From: Deltaproteobacteria bacterium Ga0077539
GTDB taxonomy: Bacteria; Myxococcota_A; Polyangia; Polyangiales; Ga0077539
Assembly (NCBI GenBank): GCA_001465015.1
Contig: LNEO01000277.1
Location: 1 to 64,000, forward strand
DNA: 64,000 bases
Direction of reading: 5' to 3'
Position numbers and translations under genes: made by a program. Below are positions 52,939 through 62,289 of the stretch, one piece after another (position 1 is the first letter of the stretch; every line of letters begins with the position of its first letter). Under the pieces are notes generated by a model. That model saw only the letters and a list, made by a program, of their open reading frames with translations. It had not been told where the DNA came from and searched no databases.

Positions 52939-55143
52939 TCAGAGTGGTGGCCAGGCGCTCGTGTACATCCGCCCGACTTCGCCGGCCATCGAAACGGGAG
53001 CGCAGCCAGTCGACGGCGGCGGTGGATTGATGCCCGTGCCGAGCTCGCATTGCGCGGCCGTGGTGACGAGTCGAATGCGCCCGAGTCCGCCGCGGCCTGC
53101 GCTGAGCGCTCCCGAGCGTCCGCCCGCGCCTCCGAGTGCCTCGATGCGTCCTTGGAGGGTCACGCGCGGGGCAGCGATTACGATCACGCCGCCGGAGCCA
53201 CCGCCGCCGGCTGCCGCTGGGACAACAACCATCGCAGGAGCCTGCGCGTTGCCGCCGCGACCGCCATTGGCGAGCAACTCACCGGTCGGGTGCACAGTGA
53301 CTGAGCTCGGGCTCGCGACGAGGAGCGCGCCTCCGCCGCCGCCTCCTCCGGGACCGCCCGCAGAATTGTTGGTTCTCGTGCAGTCCAAAGACGAGTAACC
53401 AGCGCCGCCGCCGCCGCCAGATCCCGGATAGAACGTCGAGCTCACCGCGAGATCCTGTGCGGCATCGATGCCGATCGATCCGCCGCCAGCCAGCCGAAGG
53501 TCACCCGACAGCACGGGACCGTCGCCGCCGAGATACACCGTGGAGATTCCGGTTGGTTGTCGTGTGTCGCCACCAGTGCTGTAGGTCGCCACGATCGAGC
53601 GTCCGCTCGCACCGCCGCTCGCGCTGCCGGTGCCTCCCGCGGCTCCTCCGCCTGCGCGCCCCCCGCCTCCGCCTCCGCTGAAGCCGCCAGAGCCGCCGGC
53701 GCCGCCGCCGTACACACCGCCGCTGCCGCACCCAACAGCGACCGATCGTTGACTCTCGCCGACGCCGAAGAGCGAAACGCCGCCGACTCCGGCGGGCGAG
53801 CATGCGCTCAACATCGACGTCGTGCCTGAAATGGTCGTTCCTGTGTGCCCGCCACCGCCGACGCCGCCACAGCTCGTCACGCCCGTCCGCTCGGCGCCGT
53901 CCCCGCCGTTGCCGCCCGACAGGTCGACGGTCCCTCGAATGTTCACCGTGCCCGAGGCGCGCAGCTCGAGCACTCCCTGTGTCGCGACGCGCACCGTCAC
54001 TCCCGCGGGAATGTCGATGTTGCGAAACTGATGCACTCCTGCGGTGAGCGCGATGTTCGTCATGGGCGCGAGGTCTCCCTCGCTACCGTCGCTCGCGTAG
54101 GGGCTCGCGCGGCACGAGCCCATCACGCAGAGATCCGTGGGCAAAGGGCACGCTCTGCCGCACGCGCCGCAATGCGCAGGGGTGTTCGTCGTGTCGACCT
54201 CGCAGCCGTTTGCGACGTTTGCGTCGCAGTCTCGAAACGCTCCGCGGCACGTGAGCGCGCATTCGCCGAGCAGACACGCTCCGTCCGCGTTGGGGCGCGT
54301 GGGGCACACCCGTCCGCACGCGCCGCAGTTGCGCATGTCGGACGCGACCGAGAGCTCGCAGCCGTTGCTCGCCATCCCGTCGCAGTTGCCGAAGCCGAGC
54401 TCGCACGCGAGCGCGCAGCGAGCGGACTCGCAGCTCGGACGCGCGTTGGCCGCCGAAGGGCACGCCATGCCGCACCCGTTGCAGTGCATCGCGCTGCTGC
54501 GAACGTCCGTCTCGCAGCCGTTCGCCGGGTTGTTGTCACAGTCTCGCGTGCTGAGCGTGCACGTTCCTGCTTCGACGGGCGGCGTGATACCGGTGTCAGC
54601 GACGCTCGTGTCGGGCGTGTTCGTGTCGGGCGTGTTGCTGTCCAGGTCCCCAGCGTCAGTGAGGCCCGTGTCGAGCGTGCTCGCGTCGGCGCCTCCATCG
54701 ATCAGCGGCGGAGGTCCAGCGCCGACGACGTCGCTGATCGAGATGGGCTCGGAGCACGCGCCGTTCGCACGACACGTTCCCGCCCCGCGCGCTGCGCATT
54801 CGGCGTCGCTCGCGCATCGGGCGCGACACGTGTGATCGCCGGTGACGCACAGGGCCCAGGTCGGGCAGTCCGTGTTGGAGAGGCAAGGCGCTGCTTGGGT
54901 TCGCGGGAGGCAGACGTTCTTGCTCGGCTGGCCAGCGATGTAACACGCGGTCCCCGCGGGGCAGTCGCGGTCGCTGCGGCACTGCGCACGACAGCCGGTC
55001 CACGCGCAAATCAGAGGGTTTTCGCAGTCGCCGTTGAACACGCACTGCCCGCCCTCGCGAGCGCGCGGCGCGACGCATGCTCCGCTCGCCCCGAGCACCA
55101 GCCCCAACACCACCGCTCGAGCTCGTCTCTGAGACCATCGCAT
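52939..55143 (-). CDS. Cys-rich and Gly-rich surface lipoprotein
   Basis: 734 residues. Lipoprotein signal (ASGAC, Cys21). Residues about 30-130 hold Cys clusters like those in myxobacterial EGF-like modules. An Asp/Thr linker (about 150-190) precedes three Cys-rich units with the C-D-x-N-x-A-N-G-C-E motif (about 200-350). The C-terminal half (about 370-734) is Gly-rich, with many Gly-Gly stretches and beta-helix-like character (G-G-G-S-x-G-x-D-A). GGAGG before ATG 55143 fixes the start. Probably a surface structure protein. Confidence 0.82.
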   Translation of the reverse strand: MRWSQRRARAVVLGLVLGASGACVAPRAREGGQCVFNGDCENPLICAWTGCRAQCRSDRDCPAGTACYIAGQPSKNVCLPRTQAAPCLSNTDCPTWALCVTGDHTCRARCASDAECAARGAGTCRANGACSEPISISDVVGAGPPPLIDGGADASTLDTGLTDAGDLDSNTPDTNTPDTSVADTGITPPVEAGTCTLSTRDCDNNPANGCETDVRSSAMHCNGCGMACPSAANARPSCESARCALACELGFGNCDGMASNGCELSVASDMRNCGACGRVCPTRPNADGACLLGECALTCRGAFRDCDANVANGCEVDTTNTPAHCGACGRACPLPTDLCVMGSCRASPYASDGSEGDLAPMTNIALTAGVHQFRNIDIPAGVTVRVATQGVLELRASGTVNIRGTVDLSGGNGGDGAERTGVTSCGGVGGGGHTGTTISGTTSMLSACSPAGVGGVSLFGVGESQRSVAVGCGSGGVYGGGAGGSGGFSGGGGGGRAGGGAAGGTGSASGGASGRSIVATYSTGGDTRQPTGISTVYLGGDGPVLSGDLRLAGGGSIGIDAAQDLAVSSTFYPGSGGGGGAGYSSLDCTRTNNSAGGPGGGGGGGALLVASPSSVTVHPTGELLANGGRGGNAQAPAMVVVPAAAGGGGSGGVIVIAAPRVTLQGRIEALGGAGGRSGALSAGRGGLGRIRLVTTAAQCELGTGINPPPPSTGCAPVSMAGEVGRMYTSAWPPL

Positions 55144-55417
55144 CGCAGACCTCCACATCGCCGGAGGTACGCCGCGCGCCGCGTGCGCACGTCGCTCCTC
55201 CGAACCTCGTGCGCGAATCGACCCCGCAGTCATCAGTGCTGTCAACGCGGCGAGGTGTCGCGGTTTTTGCGGTGATTTTCGCGCCGAAGCGCGTCTTCGA
55301 TGCGGCAGTTGTCCGCGCGAGGGGCCCTGCGGCGGTGCGATTATTTTCGATTAGCGCTGGGAAACGTGTCCGCGAGCTTCTCGCGGTTTGGTTGGCACCC
55401 TTGCTACGTTCGAGGTC

Positions 55418-55801
55418 ATGGAGCGCCTGCTCTGGATCAGCCTCGCGGGCGCGCTCGGGACGGCCGCTCGCTACCTCGTCAACGTCTGGGCCACGCAACG
55501 GTGGGGGAGCTCGTTTCCGTACGCGACCTTGATCGTGAACGTGGTCGGCTGCTTCGCGATCGCGCTGGTGATGCACGTCGCCGCGACGCGCGCCTCGTTT
55601 TCGCCGACGCTCCGCCTCGCGTTGACGACCGGCCTGATGGGAGGGCTGACGACGTATTCGAGCTTCAGCTACGAGACCGTTCGGCTCGCGCAAGAGGGAG
55701 CCCGTCGGGCGGCGGCGATCAACTTCGCGGTCACGACGGTGGCGTGCTTCGCCGCGGTGCTGCTGGGATTGACGACGGCGAGGGCGATCGTCGGTCGTTG
55801 A
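55418..55801 (+). CDS. crcB: CrcB/FluC fluoride channel
   Basis: 127 residues, four membrane segments. Family signatures: GALGTAARYLVN (residues 9-20), F-P-Y-A-T-L-I-V-N-V-V-G near 33, and G-L-T-T-Y-S-S-F-S-Y-E around 77-87. It exports fluoride. The ATG at 55418 starts at MERLLWISL. I see no fluoride riboswitch in the 274-bp gap ahead (no GGCGAUGGUG-type core). Confidence 0.93.
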   Translation: MERLLWISLAGALGTAARYLVNVWATQRWGSSFPYATLIVNVVGCFAIALVMHVAATRASFSPTLRLALTTGLMGGLTTYSSFSYETVRLAQEGARRAAAINFAVTTVACFAAVLLGLTTARAIVGR

Positions 55802-55858
55802 GGAGCGATCGGTTGCCCGCGCAACACCATCGGCCGCCGTGGTATGCACTCTCGCGTC

Positions 55859-58645
55859 ATGAGCACTGCTGCTGCCGCGGCTGCCGCTGCGCCGTCTCCT
55901 GTTCGCATCGACGCGATGACGCTCTCGGTCGAGGCCGCTGACCTCGACGGGACGCGCTATCAGATCCTGCCCGAGGGCAGGGTGACCGCCGCGCACGAGC
56001 CCGTGCTCGTCGCGTTCGCCGCGCACGCGGGTCGGTCGAAGCTGGTGCTTCGCGCGCGAGGCGCGTGCCACGGACCTTTCTCTGCGCAGCTCGAGCTCGC
56101 GGGAAAGCGCGTGGGCGCCGTCGCGCAAGGCGTGGTCACGCCAGCGGGCGAGTTCGACCTCGAGCTGTCGGTCGACGCCGAGCAGATCCCGCCGTTGCAG
56201 GGCGAATCGCTGCACAAAGTGGCGATCGCGTTGTCCTCTGGGCGCACGCTGCTGCTCACGCGGGCCAAGATCATCGCTGTCCCGGGCGCTGCGCCGGGGC
56301 TGCGCGCGTTCGACATCCATGATGTGACCGACTCGCTCTTGTACGACGCGGTCGCGCGCAAGGGCGTGGACCTGTCCAACCCCGAAGAGGGCTTCTGGAT
56401 CGGGACGGGAAAATTTCACCTGCGCGCGCGCGCCGAGTGGACGCGCACGAGCGGCGGCGAAGGCCCGCTCGCGTGGAAGCTGGGCGCGCTTCCGTTGAGC
56501 GCCTCGCACGATCAGCGCGTGCAGGGCGACAGCCGAGACGCGTTCTTCGAGGACCCTGCGCTGCGCAAGGGCGAAGGGACCCTCACCGAGCTCGGGATGG
56601 TCTTCGACACGAGCCACCCCGACCATCGAGGGCGCGTGTCCGCCGCGGGCACGGACACGGTCGTTCGTCTCGCGGTCGAGCACGGGCTCGAGTGCGCGGG
56701 GCATCGGTTTCGGCTCGTGTGGCGCAAGGAGCTCTCTCTGCGACTGCGCGATCCGTCCACGCAGATGCCGACGTTCAGGCGCTTGAGCGCGGTCGGGATC
56801 GACTTCGGTACCAGCGCGACGGTCGCGGCGTTTACGAGCAAGGGGTATCGCTCGCTCATGCGCTTGGGGGCGCCGAAAGGCGACGGAAACCCCGCAGAAA
56901 ACCCCACGTTTCTGCTGATCGAAGACCACGAGGCGCTGTTTCGCGTGCTGGGCTCGGTGAGCGAGAGCGCTCCCGAGGGCGCGCGACGGTGCCCCGACGT
57001 GGTGGGGCTCGTTCAAGCGTCGCACCTCGCGCGCGAGGCGCTTCGCTCGGCGCCCAACGCGGTCGTGGGCGAGATCAAGACGCTGCCCGAGCGCGTGATG
57101 CACCTCGATCAGTCGCCGCTGCTGCGCGATCGCACGAAGCACGCGGACTTTCTGCTCGACGAGGCGCGGGTGCGGGCGCTCGTCCGCGCGTACGCGTACA
57201 TCCTCGGTCGCGCGATCAATCGTCCGGGGCAAGAGGTGTTTCTTCGCTATTGGCTGACGTGGCCGGCGGAGTTCGACGAGCGCGCCAAGGCGCTGCTCGA
57301 GCAAGAGATCCGCGCGGGTCTGCTCGCGAGCATCCCCGAGGGGATCTCCGCGAGCGACGTGGCCGTGCAGATGTCTTCGAGCGAGCCCGAGGCGTACGCC
57401 GCAGAGGTGTGCCCCGAGCTCGCCAACCACCCCGCGCTCGAGCCGGTGCTCTCGCAGCACGGAGAGCTTCGCTTCGCGGTCTTCGATTTCGGCGGCGGAA
57501 CGCTGGATATCGCCTGCGGTCGCTACCGCCCCGCCACCGAACAAGAGCAAGCGCAGAGCGGCGCGAGCGCAGTGATCGAAGTGCTGCAGGTCGCGGGCGA
57601 CGATCACGTCGGCGGTGACTACCTCACGAGCGAATTCGCGTGGCTGGCGCACTCGCACCAGTCGGTGTTCGCCGAGGTCGAGGCCAACGATGTTCCGATG
57701 CAGCGGCCGCCGACGGTGCCGGAGAACAAGCTGGCGCGCGGCGCGCACTTGTACAAGCGCTCGCTCGCGGGGCGGCAGAATCAGATTCGCTTCGTGCGCG
57801 AGCTCGAGCTCGAGCAGCTCAAGTTCAAGCGTGCGAACACCGTTCCCAAGCGCGAGAAGGTGAAGGCGGTTCGCGTGGACGGCGCCGAGGTGGACCTCGT
57901 GTCGTTTGCGAAGGACAACGGGCCGCTGCGGGACGCGCTCGTGTCGCACCTCGAGTCGCGGCTCGAAGAGGGCGCGAGGCTCTTGCTCTCGATGCTGCAG
58001 AACATCGCGTGGGGCGGCGAGGGCGACTGGCGCGCGCAGGGCGTGCAGATCCTGCTCGCGGGCAACTCGTCGCGCGGCGAGTACGTGGCCAAAGCGCTCG
58101 GTCGAGTGCTGGGCTACCCCGAGCTGAAGGTCTGGAGACCCAACGACGATTGGACGCCCGAAGGAGTGATCTTGTACGAGGTTCCTCCGAGGATGGAGCG
58201 CGGCGTCGAGGTGATCGGTGTGACGCCCAAGACCGCGGTGGCGTTGGGCGCGCTCAAGATCGCCAATCGCGAGGTGCACCTCGTGCGCGCGCAGCAGGGC
58301 TTCAGCTATTTCGTCGGCGACATGCGCGGGTTTCCGCCGAAGTTCGTGGCGCTCTTGCCGATGGGCACCTTGCCGTCCAACCCCGACGAGTGGGGGGCGC
58401 ACTACCTCGACTTCGGCACGTGGGACGCGCAGAAGCCCTTGCGCGTCGCCAAGGAGTTCTCCGCGGGAAAGATGTCCTCCAGCGACCCGCGATTGCTGAC
58501 GATCCCCACCGGGCTTCCCGCGGGATCGAGCGGCCGCTTGTACGTGTGCGTGGTGACACCGTCGAAGATTGCGCTGCACCTGGCGCTCGCGGACGGACAG
58601 AATCACGTGCGCGCCGAGGTCAACCTCGCGCCGTACTTGTCGTGA
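55859..58645 (+). CDS. Hsp70-like ATPase with long N-terminal extension
   Basis: 928 residues. Two Hsp70 phosphate-binding motifs: VGIDFGTSATVAAF (about 313-326) and VFDFGGGTLDIACGR (about 540-554); adenosine-side segment near LLAGNSSRGEY. The first ~310 residues precede the usual Hsp70 start and resemble no domain I know. The C-terminal substrate part is short and unlike DnaK. No GrpE or DnaJ is adjacent. Start at ATG 55859 (another ATG at 55844). It may be a specialised chaperone-like ATPase rather than DnaK. Confidence 0.85.
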   Translation: MSTAAAAAAAAPSPVRIDAMTLSVEAADLDGTRYQILPEGRVTAAHEPVLVAFAAHAGRSKLVLRARGACHGPFSAQLELAGKRVGAVAQGVVTPAGEFDLELSVDAEQIPPLQGESLHKVAIALSSGRTLLLTRAKIIAVPGAAPGLRAFDIHDVTDSLLYDAVARKGVDLSNPEEGFWIGTGKFHLRARAEWTRTSGGEGPLAWKLGALPLSASHDQRVQGDSRDAFFEDPALRKGEGTLTELGMVFDTSHPDHRGRVSAAGTDTVVRLAVEHGLECAGHRFRLVWRKELSLRLRDPSTQMPTFRRLSAVGIDFGTSATVAAFTSKGYRSLMRLGAPKGDGNPAENPTFLLIEDHEALFRVLGSVSESAPEGARRCPDVVGLVQASHLAREALRSAPNAVVGEIKTLPERVMHLDQSPLLRDRTKHADFLLDEARVRALVRAYAYILGRAINRPGQEVFLRYWLTWPAEFDERAKALLEQEIRAGLLASIPEGISASDVAVQMSSSEPEAYAAEVCPELANHPALEPVLSQHGELRFAVFDFGGGTLDIACGRYRPATEQEQAQSGASAVIEVLQVAGDDHVGGDYLTSEFAWLAHSHQSVFAEVEANDVPMQRPPTVPENKLARGAHLYKRSLAGRQNQIRFVRELELEQLKFKRANTVPKREKVKAVRVDGAEVDLVSFAKDNGPLRDALVSHLESRLEEGARLLLSMLQNIAWGGEGDWRAQGVQILLAGNSSRGEYVAKALGRVLGYPELKVWRPNDDWTPEGVILYEVPPRMERGVEVIGVTPKTAVALGALKIANREVHLVRAQQGFSYFVGDMRGFPPKFVALLPMGTLPSNPDEWGAHYLDFGTWDAQKPLRVAKEFSAGKMSSSDPRLLTIPTGLPAGSSGRLYVCVVTPSKIALHLALADGQNHVRAEVNLAPYLS

Positions 58646-58657
58646 GCGTCGGGCGGG

Positions 58658-58824
58658 GATCGGGCGGGGACGGTCCTCAATAACTCAACTATTTGTGACG
58701 AAGGACGTCGGGCGGGGACGGTCCTCAATAACTCAACTATTCGCGACGAAGGACGTCGGGCGGGGACGGTCCTCAATAACTCAACTATTCGCGACGAATA
58801 GTTGAGTTATTGAGGACCGTCCCC
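58658..58824. repeat. 48-bp tandem repeat ending in a 30-bp perfect palindrome
   Basis: Three units of 48 bp (starting 58658, 58706, 58754) contain GGGGACGGTCCTCAATAACT and what follows it; the first unit has small changes. The last unit ends in a perfect inverted repeat: arms 58762-58791 and 58795-58824 (30 bases each) around CGA. Each unit also holds small palindromes (GGACGGTCC, TTCG-CGA-CGAA). It fills the gap between the convergent Hsp70 and kinase genes. Flanking GGGGAC/GTCCCC is typical of REP-like elements mobilised by RAYT transposases, though no such gene is here. Confidence 0.92.
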
Positions 58825-58839
58825 AGCTCCTGCCGCTCG

Positions 58840-60405
58840 TCAGCGATTGTCTCGTAGCTCGATCGCCGAGTTGGTGGAGGACGTGCGGTTCGAGCCGCTG
58901 TCGCGAGCACGGCGGGGAGCAACGCGCGTTGATTGTGTGGGTTGAGGTTCGGTCGCCGCGCCCTCGCTCGCGGCCGAGTCGCCGCTCGTGGGCAGCGATT
59001 CACTCGCGGCCTGCGCGTCCTGTGCGCTCGCAGCTTGTGTCGCCACGACACCCGCGTCCTCTGCGGGCTGTGCGACCGCGTCCTGTGCGCTCGCGGTCGA
59101 CGCGTCCTCTGCGCTGGCGGTCGACGCATTGCCTGGCGGATCAGTGGCGGGGGTTGTGCCGTTACCCGCGCCCGAGCTCGAGTACCAGATGGCGACGACG
59201 ATCGCGAGCACCGCGACAGCGAGCAGCGCCATGAGCGCTCGTGTGATCGTCGACGGCTCTTGCTCGTCGCGCTCGTGTATGCCGACGCTTTGGGGCACGT
59301 CGCTCGAGGTCGAGGGCACCGCCGCCATCGATGGCTGCGAGACTTTTCGAGGGGCGACTTCGACTGCGGCGACTTCGACGGGGTGGTTGCCGCTCGGCGC
59401 TCTGGTGTCGGCCACCGTGTCGTGGATGAGCCGTTCGGTCCCCGCAGTTTTCGGCGGAGCTTCGTTGGTCGGGATCGGGTCGGGCGGTAGCCGAACCGCT
59501 GCGTGACGCTGCGTGACCTCGGGGCTCTCGCCGACGAGGTAGCGACGAATGTCCTCTTCGATCTCGGCGGCGGACGGGTAGCGCTGGTCGGGCTCTTTGC
59601 GCAAACAGCGCATGACGATCTTCGCGAAGTTCGCGTCGACTTCGGGAAAGACGTCTTCGATCGGCGTCGCGCGCCCGCTGGAGATCTGAATGAACATCTC
59701 TCGGACCGTCCGCGCGGGAAAAGGCAGAAACCCCGTCGTGCACTCATAGAGCACCACGCCGATCGCCCACACGTCGCCGTGCACGTCGCCATCGCTCTCC
59801 ATGCGAACGCGCTCGGGCGAGAGGTACGCAGGTGTGCCGACGACGACGCCTGTGCCCGTGATTCGGTCGCTGTCGCGGGCGGCGCCGAACCGGATCGACG
59901 ATTTCGAGAGGCCGAAATCGAGGATCTTCGGCGACGTTTCGCCGTCTTCGCCGCGCACGAGAAACACGTTCTCGGGCTTGAAGTCTCGGTGCGCGATGCC
60001 TTTCGAGTGCGCGACGGCCAGCGCGGACAGCACGGGCAAGAGCAGCTCGACCGTCCGCCGTACGCTGAGCATCCCCTCGCGCGCGAGCACTGCGGAGAGC
60101 GACTCTCCGACGAGGAGCTCTTGCACCATCCAAGGCCCCTCGCTGCTGTCGCCCACGTCGAGCACGTCGACGACGTTGGGGTGACGCACGAGGTTTGCGG
60201 TCTTGGCCTCGCGAAAGAAGCGCTTCTTCGCGGTTTCGTCGCCGATGAGCTCGGGCTTGAGGACCTTGATGGCGACCTCGCGGCCGAGGAGCGTGTTGAT
60301 CGCGCGATACACGCGCCCGTGGCCGCCTTCGCCGATCTTCTTCAGCAGCTGGTACTTTCCTCCGACGAGTCCGCCGAGCTGCAGGCTTTGGGGGCGGTCT
60401 GACAC
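58840..60405 (-). CDS. Hanks-type Ser/Thr protein kinase, membrane-anchored
   Basis: 521 residues from GTG 60405 (an in-frame ATG at 60471 adds 22 residues). Kinase domain about 10-280: G-loop GEGGHGRVY, Lys47, HRDFKPEN with Asp141, DFG Asp163, G-T-P-A-Y-L-S-P-E-R. A linker follows, then one membrane segment (ALMALLAVAVLAIVVAIWY, about 365-385) and a periplasmic Ser/Ala/Glu/Asp-rich tail. Full catalytic set, so active. Signals probably cross the membrane; partner unknown. Confidence 0.94.
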   Translation of the reverse strand: MSDRPQSLQLGGLVGGKYQLLKKIGEGGHGRVYRAINTLLGREVAIKVLKPELIGDETAKKRFFREAKTANLVRHPNVVDVLDVGDSSEGPWMVQELLVGESLSAVLAREGMLSVRRTVELLLPVLSALAVAHSKGIAHRDFKPENVFLVRGEDGETSPKILDFGLSKSSIRFGAARDSDRITGTGVVVGTPAYLSPERVRMESDGDVHGDVWAIGVVLYECTTGFLPFPARTVREMFIQISSGRATPIEDVFPEVDANFAKIVMRCLRKEPDQRYPSAAEIEEDIRRYLVGESPEVTQRHAAVRLPPDPIPTNEAPPKTAGTERLIHDTVADTRAPSGNHPVEVAAVEVAPRKVSQPSMAAVPSTSSDVPQSVGIHERDEQEPSTITRALMALLAVAVLAIVVAIWYSSSGAGNGTTPATDPPGNASTASAEDASTASAQDAVAQPAEDAGVVATQAASAQDAQAASESLPTSGDSAASEGAATEPQPTQSTRVAPRRARDSGSNRTSSTNSAIELRDNR

Positions 60406-60516
60406 GGGGTGTGGCGTCCTCGCGGCGCTTGCCGAGCGGGCAGGCAAACCGAAGGTGAATCTAGCCGACAAGCCTCTGTATCGAAAGAGGATCTGCGCGG
60501 GAATGTTGGCCGGAGC

Positions 60517-61302
60517 TCAGCGCAAAGGGCGTGCGATCGCGATTTGCGTGTCGAACACGTACGGGCTCAGGTCCCCGAACCAACCGAACGCTCGCGGGGC
60601 TCCGGTGGTGGGGTCCTCGGCGATGAGGATCGTTCCACGGCCGAAGCCTGTGCGGGTGGTGCCTTCGCGATCGTCGTCCTGATGGCGATATCGGGAGGAG
60701 TCTGCGATCGGAACGAGCCACGCGTTTTCGTAGCGCGTCGAGCGTCGGGGCGCGCCGGTGACGAACACGACGTGCCCGGTGTTGTTGGAGCGCACGATCC
60801 GCGGGCGAATCCAGGCGAGGATGTCTCCTGCGCGGGCGTCTTCGACGCGAGCGATTCGCGCCCACGGGCCGCGCTGTTGTGTGGGCGAGACGCGCAAGAA
60901 GCTACGTGTATAATCTGCAGCGAGCGGTCGAGCGCCGCTGGCTTGCTCGACGGTCAACCGGTGCGCAGCGGGGGCCGAGCGCGCGAGGACCCAGGCAATG
61001 AGCCCCGAGCAGTCGAACTCGTACCGCCCTTCGCGCACGTTGACTCGGGTGTCGTGACGGTAGCTCACCACGCGCATGTTGCTGGCGATGGACTCGAGCT
61101 CGCGCATCGTGCGCGCCGAGGTGGGCGTCGGCGGGTCGTTGGAGGCGACCGGAGCGCTCGGGGCAAGAGCTTCCATCGTGCGCGCGATGATCGAGGGGGT
61201 GTGCTGCGTGCGGCGGGCGCTCTGCTGGGCGCGCGCCTCGGGAACGCACGCCACGCTGACGAACACGAGCATCGAGGCGAGGCGGACAGTGCAGTGGTGC
61301 AT
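60517..61302 (-). CDS. NlpC/P60-like cysteine peptidase
   Basis: 261 residues with a signal peptide (MLVFVSVACVPEARA). NlpC/P60-like core: YEFDCSGLIAW with Cys98, a GDILAW strand and GHVVFVTG with His177. These enzymes cut peptidoglycan peptides. N-terminal Met at 61302 or 61272. It follows an SDR gene on the same strand but with a 125-bp gap. Confidence 0.83.
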   Translation of the reverse strand: MHHCTVRLASMLVFVSVACVPEARAQQSARRTQHTPSIIARTMEALAPSAPVASNDPPTPTSARTMRELESIASNMRVVSYRHDTRVNVREGRYEFDCSGLIAWVLARSAPAAHRLTVEQASGARPLAADYTRSFLRVSPTQQRGPWARIARVEDARAGDILAWIRPRIVRSNNTGHVVFVTGAPRRSTRYENAWLVPIADSSRYRHQDDDREGTTRTGFGRGTILIAEDPTTGAPRAFGWFGDLSPYVFDTQIAIARPLR

Positions 61303-61427
61303 GCGGCGGCTCCGACGGGCCTTTGGGCTTTAGCGCAAAGGGCGCAGGGGTGCAGGTGAACTTGCGTCCCGCAAGGACGCCTGACAGCGCAGAAAGTTCT
61401 CGTCCGACGCTCGCGCTGGTGACGGTG

Positions 61428-62243
61428 TCAGCTCACGACGTCCCAGATGTCGCCCCAGAGCGAGGCGCCGCCGTCGATGTAGAGGGTCGTCCCGGTGATG
61501 TAGTCCGCGGCGTCGGACGCAAGAAACGCGACGACGTGGGACACTTCTTCGGGCACGCCCAGGCGCCGGGCGGGGGTCTGTTGCTTTGCCTTGACGACGA
61601 GCTCGGGCGGATAGCGGTCGGTGCCGGTGGAGAGGATCGTTCCGGGAGCGACGGCGGTGACCTGGATGTTGAAGGGCGCCCACTCGACGGCGAGCGATTT
61701 GGTCAGGTTTTCGACGCCCGCGCGCGCGGCGCCAGTGTGGGCCATCCCCGGAAATCCCCGGAGCACGTTCGCCGTGATGTTGATGATCCGCCCGGCTTTT
61801 TGCGGGATCATCCACTGATTGGCGACCGCGTGGGTCATCGTGAACGTCCCCACGAGGTTGTTGCGCACGACGGCTTCGAAGCCCTTGGGCTTCATCACGG
61901 ACGCGGGCGAGGGAAACTGTCCTCCCGCGTTGTTGACGAGCACGTCGATGCGCCCGAAGCGCGCGAGCACCGAGCTCACGTAGGTCGACACCGCTTCGGC
62001 GTCGCGGATGTCGCAGGTCGCGGCGAACACGTCGATCCCGCGCTCGCGAAGGGCAGCCGAGCACTCGTCGAGCGGCTCTTGTCTGCGGCCACAAATGGCG
62101 ATCTTCGCGCCGAGTCCGCCGAGCTCTTCGGCGATGGCGCGACCGATTCCAGTGCCTCCGCCGGTGACGAGCGCGACGCGTCCGTCGAACAGTCCCGGGC
62201 GAAAGGGGGTCTTCAACACTTGTTCCGATGGCTTGTCGCTCAT
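61428..62243 (-). CDS. Short-chain dehydrogenase, trans-2-enoyl-CoA reductase-like
   Basis: 271 residues. Rossmann motif TGGGTGIG (27-34), N-N-A-G-G. In place of the usual Y-x-x-x-K the segment reads M-A-H-T-G-A-A-R-A-G, as in peroxisomal trans-2-enoyl-CoA reductase (PECR) and dienoyl-CoA reductase relatives. It probably reduces enoyl-CoA with NADPH. It is downstream of a lipoprotein and the adenosine deaminase gene on the same strand. Confidence 0.9.
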   Translation of the reverse strand: MSDKPSEQVLKTPFRPGLFDGRVALVTGGGTGIGRAIAEELGGLGAKIAICGRRQEPLDECSAALRERGIDVFAATCDIRDAEAVSTYVSSVLARFGRIDVLVNNAGGQFPSPASVMKPKGFEAVVRNNLVGTFTMTHAVANQWMIPQKAGRIINITANVLRGFPGMAHTGAARAGVENLTKSLAVEWAPFNIQVTAVAPGTILSTGTDRYPPELVVKAKQQTPARRLGVPEEVSHVVAFLASDAADYITGTTLYIDGGASLWGDIWDVVS

Positions 62244-62289
62244 GACTTGGGCCGCGACGGTACAACGATCCGGCGGCGCTCGCGCGCCG

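Noticed and set aside
55144-55417. Fluoride riboswitch before crcB
   Set aside because: The conserved GGCGAUGG core and the pseudoknot-forming segments were not found. A diverged form cannot be excluded without a covariance search.
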